Source: Neurospora crassa OR74A (Eukaryota; Ascomycota; Sordariomycetes; Sordariales; Sordariaceae). From it: a stretch of DNA of 64,000 nt. The notes beneath the pieces were generated by a model that was not told the origin of the DNA, made no database searches, and was given only the letters and a program-made list of their open reading frames with translations. Shown piece after piece: positions 33,780-46,079 of the stretch. The translations under genes were made by a program, and so were the position numbers. Each line of letters starts with the position of its first letter. Positions within the stretch are counted from its first letter, which is position 1. The stretch lies in the NCBI RefSeq assembly GCF_000182925.2, contig NC_026506.1, positions 3,844,001 to 3,908,000 on the forward strand, in the 5' to 3' direction.

Positions 33780-36700
33780 CTATAGTGGGTTGAGCGGGTC
33801 GTTGCATGGATGTTACGAATTAACGACCATTTCAAATCTGAATCTTGTCTAGTATCTTTACACATTCAAGTCCCACGCTTCTTCATTATGGCTGCGATGC
33901 TCTATCGAATTCTTGAACAATAGATGTGATTCGGGCTTCCATCATCCTCGAAACCGGGCCGGTCCCAATTTTTTCCTAGTCCACTCCGAATCTACTACCA
34001 GAGTCTGTCGCTCCTTCCGTTTCCGTTCCCGGTCTGTCGTCGAGTGTCGACACAGGCCACCGAACATGTCTTGGCACGGCGGGATCTAGCCCTCTTCTTC
34101 CTTCAACTCCCTCGGCTTCCTGTTTAGGCGCCAAGCGATTGAGTTTCCGGACAACCAAGCTACCTACCTTACATTCCGAACCCCCTGACATCGCTCAGTT
34201 GACAACTTCAGCTCCTCATTTCTGGTCCCCTTTTGCGCTTTCGCCGTTGGTATCACCATGTGCAGCCACCGGATTACCGACCATCGCACCACCGCACCAC
34301 CGCATCACCGATCACTACATGCTATTCAAGAATTGAGATCGAGATTCACGAACTGGTAGTCTAGTACCAGCGCATTTTCCACATACCCGAACCCGTTCGC
34401 TTCCGCTTCCTCTTGCCCTTTCGCTCCCCGTTTCTCTTACCTACCGCACGCTCACTTCGCCAGCCAAAGTCCGGAGTCCGGAGTCCGGACAATCTGGTCA
34501 CCTTACGTTAGTCTTCTTAGTCTTGTGAGCTTTGTCAGCAGTCTTGTCCATGTCAACGAACAAAACGTCATGACTCGAGTCAAGCATGACCGGACCGCAT
34601 CGTCTATCTACACTAGTATTCGTCATTCGCATCTTCATACTTGCGGTTAGGTTAGGTTTGTTGCCCTGCTGAGCCGACCCAGGCGGGCAGGTATGTCAAC
34701 TTGAGCGCTTCAATTCCTAGCGCCAGAAACTGGGCGTGTTGTTGGTGCGTCACTCACTTCTTAGGGCCCAAGTCTACCTAGCCAACTTGAAACTTCACAA
34801 GGAAGGGAAGGTAAGTAGAGAACGAAGAGAAGAGAAAGGGCAGACTAACGTGAATGCTTAAATCAGCCGCAAACTAAGGGTCCCGATCATTTGGTCAAAG
34901 TGCAAATCACTGTCTATTCAAGACCAGTTCGACATCCGGACCATCGGGTGTCACATGGACTTTGGGGTTCGAGCATCTCCAGCGTTTTCAATCTTTACGG
35001 GGGATTTGTGTCTTGTGTGCCTTTCCATTCTTGGGATATGCATAGATATGCACCCCTTCAGAGTTTAAAAGCTTCATCTTCTTTCCTGGTCCTTGGGTCC
35101 TTTGGTTCCTCTGGGTCCTTAAGATCCGTTGGAGGTAATAACAAGCATGAAAGCCAGCAACCAGTCGGAAATGCCGCCAGTAGAACTGATTGATTGCCTT
35201 TCATTCACAGACGCGGGAACGCCGTCCGACTCACCGACGTCGTGCTCGCTGCTACTGGCCACTACGGCTAGGGGAACCGAACGGCAATGATTGTATGTAA
35301 CCGGTTAATCTGATTGTGCTGTTGACTGACTGGTTGTGACTGGTAGAGATAGCCGACTGCCCGGTCAAGCCGTCATGTGGTGTAACTTTACCGTCAAAGC
35401 ACCAGTTACAGACTTGCAGTGGTCTGTCAAGATGCTTGGTCACATACATACCTATCCAAGTTACATTGCAATTGCATGCGGCTCGGTGGTACTGCTATCC
35501 AGCATCCAGCATCCAGCATTCAAATTATTATATCCAGTGACCGAGGACTTATGCATTTGATAGTTGGTACAAGGCATTTGAAAGAAATCCAGGATCTTGA
35601 CAGTAGATTAACTAGATTCATCCGGATTGTAATCCCATTGGTGGGATTTCTTCCAACCGCTACCGAATCAAGTGAAGCCCAACTTTGAAGTCGCATTGTG
35701 GTGAGCCGGTGAACCGGTACATATTGTGGTTAATGGTCGGCTCGGCCCCATTTGCGGTCATCCAGTATACATAAGTGTTCCTTCGATTCAGGGGCCAAAA
35801 GTCTGGACCATCTGCGAGTGTGAAACAGGGGACGCCAACGGAAGTCGGATGGGTTCCCTTGGATTGGGGGCAGACGTCAATCTTGAAGGAACCTCCTAAC
35901 CCCCGTCGCAACGTCAAACGGTGGATGTGCCCGAAGAAATAGAAAATTTTGCAACCAGCCAAGCTGACGCAAGGAAAGTTACACGGTACGAAACTCGGAG
36001 TCGGCCATTTGAATTGCTCACCAGAATCGCTCCACGGGCACCGACGACAGCGGAGAAAGAAAGAGGAAAAGAAAAGAAAAGCAGAAGAACAAAACCGCGA
36101 CATGCGCGCCGAGATGACATTGTACTTCGGTACATATACCTCCGTCGCTACACAGCCGCGACACGACACATGGATATAACGGATGGAGTTCATGGTGGAT
36201 CATTCCCTCTCATTTTTTGGGGGGGCTTGAGGTTTTGGGTCCCCCCCGTTCCGTCGGGTTTAATCGATAGTTTCGTTTCAATGGTTTCCACGGTTAAACA
36301 CGGTTAGGTTCGTCGGGAAGGAGTGGATTTTGAGAATCCGTACCTGCATGCATTGGATCCCCATCCGCCGTTCGCAAAAAAATCCACATTTGCAGTCCAG
36401 GTGCGACTCGCAAGTCGACCATCAACAATCACACGTACGTCGGCTTTCTCTCGGTTCTTCGTCGTGAGATGTGAGACGCGGCGGCACCGCGACGACGGAA
36501 ATCCTATGCGATGTCAGAACCTTCTTTTGAATTGTTGGTGTTCTCAGCCAGTTAGATCCCCGAAGATACTTAGCACTGGGACGGCGGCAGTAAAGAGCGG
36601 CAGTGGCTTGTGGGAGTGAGCGCCACACCCGGCCCGCAGCAGAATATTTCCGGCGCAACCACAAACTGACCTAATGATAAGCAGACACCAACCAAGTCTA

Positions 36701-36832
36701 ACCATAATCCGACACCCATCGATGTGTGCTGCTAGCCAACCAGCCGACTGATTGACCGTCTTCGTTCCCGACCGTAGTTGCCGTGCCGTCTTGTCTATCG
36801 TTTCTTTTTGTCGGATGTGTGTGCGTTACCCT

Positions 36833-36926
36833 GGCTCGTCCCTGACAGAAAAGGTGGCACCTTTTGTTGCGCTCATCGCCCATGTACTACCCGAAAAGGT
36901 GCCACTTATTTTGTCGGGGACGAGCC
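36833..36926. repeat. 33 bp inverted repeat with a 28 bp loop
   Basis: Arm 1 (36833-36865) begins GGCTCGTCCC and ends TGGCACCTTTT. The reverse complement of arm 2 (36894-36926) begins and ends the same way, with about five mismatches in the middle. No target-site duplication is evident. Confidence 0.85.
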
Positions 36927-37060
36927 TGGATTGCTGCCCTGAAGTTTGTCGCTTAAGCGATGCGACGCTATGTCATGGTGTCTCACTTGGGAGTGCTGCT
37001 CATCATTCTTTTGAGGGTAGTCTAACTTGTAGTTGCTGACTAAGTTTTGGCAGAAACAAA

Positions 37061-37082
37061 CTAAACTAAACTAAACTAAACT
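37061..37082 (+). repeat. Tandem CTAAA pentamers
   Basis: Four perfect CTAAA units plus a partial fifth, in the gene-poor stretch left of the CFEM receptor. Confidence 0.9.
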
Positions 37083-40000
37083 ATGTAGCCCCCCAGCTCT
37101 CGATGACAAGCTCGATCAAGCTCACAACGAAGCGAGTCGCAAAGGACCGAGAAAAGATGTTGCAGGCTGACAACTGGAGTGAGTGATACGACAGCCGATC
37201 ACCACGTCATGGAGGTGTTTCTGATCGATAAGGGGAGTAAGAGCAAGTGCGAGCAAAACCAAAAAGCGAAGCAGACCATGACATCCAAGGCTCTAGACTT
37301 GGCTCTTGAGGTTTAGGGGACCTGAAGAACGTAGAGCGGGCTTTGCGCATCTATCTTTTTCTGGTTTTTGGTTTTGTTTTTTTCCAATTGAGACTTGGGC
37401 TTTTATCAGTTCAGCATTTCCCATATCAGGACATTGGGATTTCAGCCCTGGTCATGTTTTGTCTCTCCCCTCCCCCGAGGATTGATTCGGCTCATGGGAC
37501 TGGGAAGTCTGGAGGATATGAACTTCCCTGGGGTGGTCGGGGTATCTCGCGGATCGGCATGCCTAGCGACTAGCCGGGCGGGCGGGCGACCAACATCGTC
37601 GCATCGCGCAGAAATTCATTTTCTATCCACGATGTCGAAACATCCACTTTGCCTCGTGCTAAGTAGACTAACTACGTGTAGACTTGTCAATCCTCCTTCC
37701 TCTTTTTTTTGCTTGACCTTTTGTAATAAAAAGGGTCCATCCATCCATGGTGAGGATTAAGCGTGGAAAATCGGGGGTTTGTGGATATCAATCCAACCAC
37801 TGAGCGCGAGTGCGTGCCTGGCACTAGTGTAGTGTACCGAGCGAGAGCAAAACTAGCTAGCATTCAAGCGGCGGAAGATCGACGAACAGTGGAAAGCTTG
37901 TCGCGTGGACAAGGCGGGTCGTCTGGGACCTTGTTTTGTTTTTGCGCCTGGCCTGGCGAAGATTTTGTAGGATTTTCCTCGCTCACTGAGTTGAACAATT
38001 GCAATTTCTTGGCCACGTGTACTTGTTTGTTCACATACTCCGGAACTCCGGAAAGGTGAGTATGTACATAGCACGTGAGTCGTGTAGAATGAAGATCATA
38101 AAAGCTTGGTTGAGGGATAACTGCAACTCCTTTTGTCCTTTTCTTACTATGGTACCGAAGCTTCGGTTCGGTATTTGCATCACGCATCACGGTGACGAGT
38201 GATACTCGCTACCGTGTTTTAGGACGACCAAAAGCCGGTGGTGCAGTGGTGTGCTACCTTGCTTGGCACACTTGGCTTTACTTTGCTTTCTGGTAACGGC
38301 AATGGTAATGGCACGGGCGAACACCGAATTCCAATTGGAGGCGCGGAAGCGGAAAGCTTGGAGCCGAGCAAAAAAATTTCCGAGTTTCCGTTCGGTTGGA
38401 CTCGTTGGCGGCGGTGATGCTATGGTAAACTTGCCTCTGATACGCTGAAAGTCCGAGAAAATGGTACGTGGACGCGGTACTTGTGGGATATCGCAACCGT
38501 GAACCGAACACAACCGAGAATGCCCACCTATAACTTCCCTATGTATGTAGCCGCGCATTAGCTTGTTTGTGATTTGAGCAGAGTTTTCCCCTTTATTATC
38601 CCAGGACTCGGGCTAATCGTCGCTTGTTGCTGTCGGCTACATCTAGGGCTTACCGACCCCGTAAAAGCGCGGTTTTAGAGGTGGGAAAGACGCATCCTGC
38701 AATGAGAACGGGTTTCGAAGTAGTTGCAACTTGTTGCAAGAGAGGCTGAAGACATGACCTGGTGCAGAATTTTAGGTGCAGCAAAATAGAGAATGAGAGA
38801 AAACTAGTAAAAATGTGAAGCAATCTCAAAAGCCCTTTACCACTCAGCTGTGTTCATTGTTCGTCCGTTCCTTCCGTCCGTCAAAAGGCCAATTAAGTCC
38901 CTGGCAGCCATTCAATTACTGATGAGACGCTCTATCCGTAGAGGTAGGCGAGTGTGACATGTATGATACATGTACAGTACGTACTGTATGTACTGCTGCA
39001 GCTTCAGTTCTTTGCTGCGGCCTGCTCGGTGATGGAATATGTACTAGCAAAACAGCGCACCAATTTCAAGAAGGGATGTCAGTGCCATGAATGAATTCGC
39101 TTAAGCAGCCATGGTCGCCGTACACTAGACCCGTCCCTCTTGGCAGATAAACCGTTACGTACTTGGGACGGGAATGTACAATTTACCCAGGTATACCCGT
39201 TGGGCATGTAAGCGTTTCATTCGGGCACCTGCCAAATTATGTTAAATGCCGGTGAAGCCTGTGAAGAATAGGTAAAGTGCACGCGGAAGCACGAGGGGTT
39301 CGCCCCGGTTATAACAGCGTTGCGTTTGGGACGTCAAGTCGGCGACCAAAGGATGGATACCCTAGCCAGGCCTTTTCCCGGGGACCTGGTTTGACGACGA
39401 AAGCCTTTCCTTTTTTTCTATGCATGGAAGAGTGGAACATCCCACAAGGCCGATGGTGTTTTGCTAGGGGTTTTGCGTGTGAGAGGTGCAATGGTGTGGG
39501 AGAGAGAGAGTGTGGGTGGCTGCAACGGGAGGGAGGGATGGTGGCAACAACGGTCGGACGGGAGGTGACCGGGGTTGTTGGGTCGAGTTCGAGGGGGGCT
39601 CTTCTTTCAAATCAACGTCGCAGTGGTTTTGGAAGCCCTTGGCAGTCACCTGCATAACGCCGACATTACAATGCCCATTGTTACGTGTAGTGACAGCCGA
39701 ACATAAAGGGGTTTCTACGATACTACATGCCTAACACGGAGGCAGTCCTACCTACATAGCAGATAGTGGTGATAATGATGGAAATTGCTACAAGATAGCT
39801 CGAGATAATCTGCAATCACGACTGCTAATGGAGGCAGGTATAATTGCCCTGTATTATACGCCGCAATGTCGTACTTATAAGCCTGGAGAAAGGAATAAGG
39901 GGGCTTGAGGCTCACAATCCCCAAAACCACGAGTTGAAATGCCATGCCATGGTGGAGGACTTCAGTGAATGAACTTTGACTCCATAACGACCCGCGTTGG

Positions 40001-42285
40001 GGGAGTGCATATCCGGAAGACAAGATGATACGTACCTTTTGAACTTACCAGCAGAACTCCACACGCCCAAGCAAAAACCCTAAGTCCCAACTTCTCTTCC
40101 GGCCGCTGCATTCAACCTCACCACAACCCAGTATAGAGCTTTGCACCCAAAAAGCCGGCTACTGGGCGCGCTGCGTTTACTGGTTCATCCAGCATTTCGT
40201 TGCAGTTCCTCTTCGTAAAGTTATAAAGAAGTATTAATAAAGGAGTGACTTTGTGACTTGGCGCCAAGAGTAATGGCTTGGTCACTAAGGCGTGAATGGT
40301 ACGTATCGTCTTGTCTTCCGGATACTCAATACCCGCGTTGGAGAAGGAAGAAAAAGGCGGAGGAACCCGACGTGGCTCACCCTAGTTGCGGAATTGGCGT
40401 CAAAGGTCTTTAGCGTCCTGTCATTGAACAGACGATCTCATGGGCGTGTGAAAGTCCGCTGTCGTGATTCGGTACAGATTGACGATGGGGAACGAGGATG
40501 ATCATTGTAGCACAGACCAAGATGGGAATTGATGGACGACGGCAGTTGAATGGAAAACGAACCGAGAAACCAAACCAAACTGCTGGTAAAATCGAAGAAA
40601 AGGGTTTGAGACATCTTTTTGAGACCTCCACTTGTTCTGTTGCATCCGACGCTGTGGTTGAGATTAAGGTCTGGATTTTCCGTTCGCCTATATTGCCCTA
40701 TTCGTGCACATACATCGGCACATCCCACCAGTAGGCGGCAGACAGCAAACGGGATGGTTGTTCAGGCACACCAATGATTTTTAAACTGTACCTTACATTA
40801 TAGTTCTGTTCCTGCTTCTCGTGGTCATTGTGGTTACGGAAGATAAAAAAATCTCCACCGAGGCCCGTCCCGAATTTCGATGGCATGTGATCATCATGTT
40901 CGAAAACCGCCAAAAACAGAATGTGAAATTGTACGCAGACACCAACGCAAGAATTCAAGAAAAAACAAGAAAACCAGAGGTACGTACCGATGAAGACATC
41001 CACTTCTCGAGTTCACTAATCTCCGTTCGCCAATCGTTTGAGGGGTTGAGTTAGTGACATGTGGGGCAGGAGGGGCACCATCAAAAAGAGGAAAGAGCAT
41101 CGCTGATCAATCTGGCACTCCTTGTCGGTCCTTGGCAGTCCTGACCGGTCAATCAATTGTGCCTTTGGCAGCTGGATTGCTTCGCAGCTGCCCACGTGCT
41201 TGGCGGGAACAACACCAAAGATGGTGAATCTCGGTCTCGTCCCACAATTCATCGTTTCGACATCCACGCATCCCCATCCATTCTGCCTGGGCAGAGCTGG
41301 GCATCTAGACCATCCCACATTGGGGAACACAGTCCACCACCTTCAAAGCATCCACAACCATGCGGGTCACGATAATGCGAGTCAGCATCTACCATCTTCC
41401 CTTTTTCAGTCAAACAAACATATTTGGTCGCCTTCTTTGCGTTGGACCAAGGCAAGCAGATAATCCCCCTGGCGATTACAGACATTATCGCCAAAACTCG
41501 ACATGAACTGTCAATACATAGTCAACGGTCGGCCAGACCTTTGCGCTTTGACTTCCGGTAACCGAGTCCGACCCTACATCCGGCAGGTCCTGCAATGAGC
41601 CTCAAGGGAAAACGGTTTCTAGGGATCCAAAGACGGTAGGTGTCTTTCGTTGCTACGGTATGGTGGCTAAATCGACTGAAGAAGACGACCTCACTCAATG
41701 AGCCTACGCTGATCGGCATACAAGACAGACTCCACCAATGTCCCACATTTCCAAGTAACACCACTGCGGCCTATTCCCCTGTTACTATGTATAATACCGC
41801 AGACATGGCTCCCTATACACTACATTCGCGTAGCCCTTTGGGGAATTCTCGACAAGGTCAAAGACAAGGCCTTCAAACCAACCCTGCCTCCTGCAGAACA
41901 CCCCTGGAACAATGGGGCTCTAATCGGTAAAGTCTCCTCTCTGGGGACGACCCCTGGTCCGTCCTTGAAAGGCTGCTTGGTCCTGGGGCAGAGTCGAGAA
42001 CATCTTTAATCCGGTGGCTCCTCTGTCCCTAAGAGGTCCCACAGTCTCGCCTTCTTGCTCTTCTTTCAGGCTTAGGTGTGCTGTCTGTGTCTTCAACTCC
42101 GTCGTTCGTTATCTGATCCATACCCCAAAACGCCATTCATATACTCCACCCGAATATCAAAAATCCGGCCCGTGTCCGGGTTTCCGAATACCTTCATCCC
42201 GAGAAAGACGTCGACAACTGTGTGGCCGAAACTACCAAAAACACCAAAGGGTCAGAGCATGTGTCAGTAGAGGGCCATCCTAATC

Positions 42286-44117
42286 ATGGGATCCATCCGA
42301 ACCACAGTTGCCATTCTTGGCCTGTGCCTATTCTTGTTCTTCACCAATATCGCCTCTGCCGAACAAGTCATCGAGACGCCGCCAATCAATCTCACGGAGG
42401 CCTTGGGGAGCTTGCCACATTGTGCTGTAAGAATACCGACACCAACGCCATGAGCACCAAGCACCAACATACCTAGTCACCCACTTCGACTGTACTATAT
42501 CTGGTCATCCAACCGTCGAAACCGAACTTCACCGAGCCCACATCGACATGCATGTCGAGAATCACAAGCTGAACAGTGTCTTTTCCATATAGCTCAATTG
42601 CCTCGTCAACACCGTCACCACCGTAGGGACATGCGGCACTCTGTTAAACCCCAACCTGGCCGACTGTGTGTGTCACAGTCAGCAAATCAACGACCTTTCG
42701 GCCGCGTGTATCCATGGGGCTTGCACTATCAAGGAATCTCTTAGTGAGCATCTCCCATGAACCAATTGCTGAATGGAAGCTAACCCTCCCTCGAAGCCGC
42801 CAAGAACATCACCTCCCACCTCTGCCACGAGCCCATCAGGAAGAACACCACCATCGTTCCCGTCCTTGCCGTGTTCCTCGGCCTTGCCCTATTCGCGGTC
42901 GTTCTGCGGGTGCTTGCCCGTGTGTTGACCAGGGCTTATTTCTGGTGGGATGATTTGTGCAACCTTTTCGCCTTCTGCGGTTGCATTGGTTTCAGCTCTC
43001 TCAACTTCCGATCGATTGACCATGGCTACGGACTTGATATTTGGTATGTCAAGTTTGACGACGTCACTACAATTTTGAGGGTAGGTCTAAATAAGCTTGG
43101 CTCTTTTGGTGTACTTTTCCTCGGATGTGTCACTAACAGCGAGCGTCACAGTTATTCTACGCCAACATGTTGCTGTACACGGTCTCCCGCTTTTTTGTCC
43201 GGGCCTCCATCATTCTCTTCTACCTCCGCGTATTCCCCAAGGACAACAAGGTCAGCCGCATTCTTACCTACACCATGGCCTTCAACGTCGTCTACAACTT
43301 CAGCTTCTTGTGCGCCGTCATCTTTCAATGCACCCCCATCAATAACTTTTGGTTGTCTTGGTCGGGAGAGAGCCAAGGTCACTGTGGAAACGTGCAGGCA
43401 CTTGTCTGGTCCGCTGCGGGTACGGGTATCGCCTTTGACATTTGGTTGCTTGTCTTGCCGTTCCCTCAGCTGTTTGCTCTCAATCTCCACTGGAAGAAGA
43501 AGGTTATGGGCTGTGTGATGTTCAGCGTTGGTGCTTCGTAAGTTACTACAGAGCCGTCTGCTTTTTATTGTACAGGTTACTAACTTTGTTGTGCGCAGTG
43601 TCATGATCATCAGTTTGATCCGACTCAAGACCATTCCCCATTTCGCAAAGGCCGAGAACCCAACCAGTACGTTCCACCACAACTACACCCGGATTACCCA
43701 AGCACGTCGGATGAATCACTACTGACACATAAAATAACAGGGGACATTGCCGATCTTTGCATTTGGTCTGGCGTCGAAATCGATGTCGGTGTCATCACCC
43801 CCTGCCTTCCTAGCTTACGACTGCTGTTCCGCAAGCTGCTCCCCAGCATCCTCGGGACAACTAACAAGTACGAGCTCGAGCCCGTGTCAGCCAGCGCCAG
43901 CACCGCCATGAACAAGAGTCTTGCCAGCAAGAGCAAACCCACATTCCACGAGTCCACTAAGACGACAATGGACCATGGCCACGACGGGTCGTCGATAGGG
44001 ACCAAGTGTACGCATGATGATGATCACTCGCAGCTGCATGGTGCGAGCTGCGAGAGCATTACCGAGCTGGTTACCGACTCGGATGAGGATTTCAAGAAGA
44101 TGGGGTCCAAAGTATGA
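42286..44117 (+). CDS. CFEM and rhodopsin-domain receptor, PTH11 class (6 exons)
   Basis: My model is join(42286..42426, 42593..42743, 42797..43080, 43152..43537, 43599..43666, 43741..44117), 468 residues. All splice sites are GT-AG and all phases agree. Residues 1-25 form a signal peptide (VAILGLCLFLFFTNIASA). Then comes a CFEM domain with eight Cys: PHCA, NCL, GTCG, DCVC, AACI, GACT and HLC. Seven hydrophobic segments follow, starting with VPVLAVFLGLALFAVVLRVL. The rhodopsin-family marks WWDD, GYGLDIW, YLRVFP and CTPI...GHCGN are present. The tail is cytosolic and Ser/His/Asp-rich. PTH11-class receptors sense surface or host cues and signal through G proteins. CFEM domains can bind haem. 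The coupling and ligand here are unknown. Confidence 0.9.
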
Positions 44118-44374
44118 CACTTGTCTACACGAAAGAAGTGCTGTCAAAGCTCGATTTGCTTGTTTTTTTTTTTCTTTTGTTCTTTTTCTTTTCTTCTTTT
44201 CTTTGAGTTCTGGATACAGTAATACCCGAACTGGAACAACAGAGAACAGTCACACACACACACACACAAAAGTTCTTTGCGTCTCTCGTTTATGGAAAAG
44301 GCGGCAAGAAAAGCTGAAGCTGGAGCAACGCACGTCTCATGACATAATTTTTGTGTACGTCTATTATATGGGTT

Positions 44375-44403
44375 GATGGATGGATGGATGGATGGATGGA
44401 TGG
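44375..44403 (+). repeat. Tandem GATG tetramers
   Basis: Seven GATG units plus one G, about 260 bp after the receptor stop codon. Confidence 0.92.
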
Positions 44404-44885
44404 GTATCATGGAATGGATATTGGAGGAATACTCAGGGACGACTGAAAGAAGAAGGGATGGGAAGCGATAGGATGGACGAAAAATCCGAGGCTACCTAGG
44501 AGGCAAGGAAGGAAGATACATGCATGGATACCAAACCTGCTAGAAATGAAGTGGAACATTTATACGTTATTTTACTTGAATGGACGGACTATTACCGTCA
44601 GTTCACGACAGATCAACTTGAAAGATTTATATATCTGTCGTATGGAATCGGTTACTAGACTCGACTGCCTCTTCGGTAAAACATAATATTTTTTCCAGCG
44701 GTCACATCGATGTCTGTATTGTCTGAGTTGGAGGATAGAGGTGTGTGCTGCGTATGGTAGCGGCGAGTTTTCTACCCACTTTCACTTTGACGGCAAGGAG
44801 TAATTTGTGAGTTCGCAAGGAACCAAGGAAGGAAAGAACGATACCTTGCCCCCATCCGGCTCCCTTCGGTCCACAACCTGAACAC

Positions 44886-44960
44886 TATATAAGGCGGACT
44901 TCCCCTTTGTCCTCCTTCTCCCGAGTTTTCTCTCTCTCTCACACACACACACACAATCAA
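44886..44960 (+). promoter_or_regulatory. Promoter-like TATA box followed by CT and AC repeats
   Basis: TATATAAG at 44886-44893 is followed about 35 bp later by CT repeats (44929-44940), AC repeats (44941-44955) and CAATCAATC. This is the usual order of a fungal core promoter and leader. The next ATG (45049) opens only a four-codon frame. Confidence 0.35.
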
Positions 44961-45949
44961 TCAATACTTTCACCACCACTACGTCATTCATTCACCGTGA
45001 TCATTTCCTTCCGCATAGTTGTTCACCAGTTCTCACACTGTCACGGAATGGCACGGGTGTAACGCAAGGGACGGCGGCCTCTGAGGTTCGGGTTTGGTGG
45101 AAAGTGGAAAGTGGATTGATCGGATGGGATCAGGACGCCAAGCCCGAAGAGAGTATATGAAGTACATACCTAGTACGTCGTGGATGGGTATTCGGCACTT
45201 CTTTTCTTCCTTCGACGCCCTCCGCTATTCGCTCCTTCCTTCCTTGCCTATCATCGGTGCTAGATTTGGTACACTACCTCATCTTGGTTTTCTTTTTCTT
45301 TTTTTTTTCCGCTCGCAATTCTTCTTGGATCTCGTAGCGTGCACTTCGAAATTCAGCGAAACTGCCAGGTCAGAATCGAGTGTCAACCCTCTTCTTAGGT
45401 TCCTCCTCCACCTCACCCAAGCATCGACACCTTCCGCTTGTATATGGTCAATATGACTACAGATTTCCCTCTTATGGGCATTGGATGGTGATAATGTTGT
45501 TGTTCTTGTTGTTGCTGTCATTGACTCTATCCCAATATCGGTGCGGACTTCGTTCCAAATCATCATTGCCAACGGCCCCTCTTTCTGCACCCGGAACCCG
45601 AACCCCAAACTTCGGCATGCCGAGTTATTGCAATCATGATCACCATGCGACCTAAAATCCGAGGCAAACACGGCAGACAGAAGAAGCCACCGAAGCTAGC
45701 AAACCGATCAACAACCATTGACCTATAGTAGACCTGAGCAACCCCAGACTTCCCCGCAAAGCCAAAATAGTCAGGGCTGTAAGTGGTCCAAGATGTGATC
45801 GCCATCCCTCCGATCTCGTGGCTTCCGGGACCCGCGGGTGCGGGGAAAGATTGTCTAGGTAGAAATGTCGGTGGGAGGGATGATATAACAACGGTTGTAT
45901 TCCGAGATGGTCGGGACCTTGAACTCCTTCTTGTCTCTCAATAACCCAA

Positions 45950-45956
45950 TATAAAT
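45950..45956 (+). promoter_or_regulatory. TATA-like box upstream of the FAD monooxygenase
   Basis: TATAAAT lies 31-37 bp before the ATG at 45987. If it is functional, transcription would start close to or after that ATG, which bears on the unresolved start of the gene. Confidence 0.35.
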
Positions 45957-46079
45957 CCACTGCCTTTCACGAAGCCAGCAAACACCATGTCAGACCAACA
46001 ACAACCCCGTCCCTTCAAAAGAGCAAGTCTTACCACTCCCATCCCCCTCCCTTATATGCATACCTAACAGACATCACAG

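Larger units (their letters stand above)
33145..42285. other. 9 kb gene-poor region with two long hairpins
   Basis: No open frame in either strand shows family resemblance or a plausible exon chain. The right part is the upstream DNA of the CFEM receptor. Notable structures are hairpins at 33690-33779 and 36833-36926, CTAAA units at 37061-37082, and TAGGTA/TACCTA motifs near 33227-33260 and 33648. Confidence 0.5.
44118..45986. other. Intergenic region containing an orphan promoter-like segment
   Basis: No protein gene was recognised. It holds GATG repeats (44375-44403) and a TATA/CT/AC-rich promoter-like block (44886-44960). The right end is the upstream region of the FAD monooxygenase, with TATAAAT at 45950-45956. 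Confidence 0.5.
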
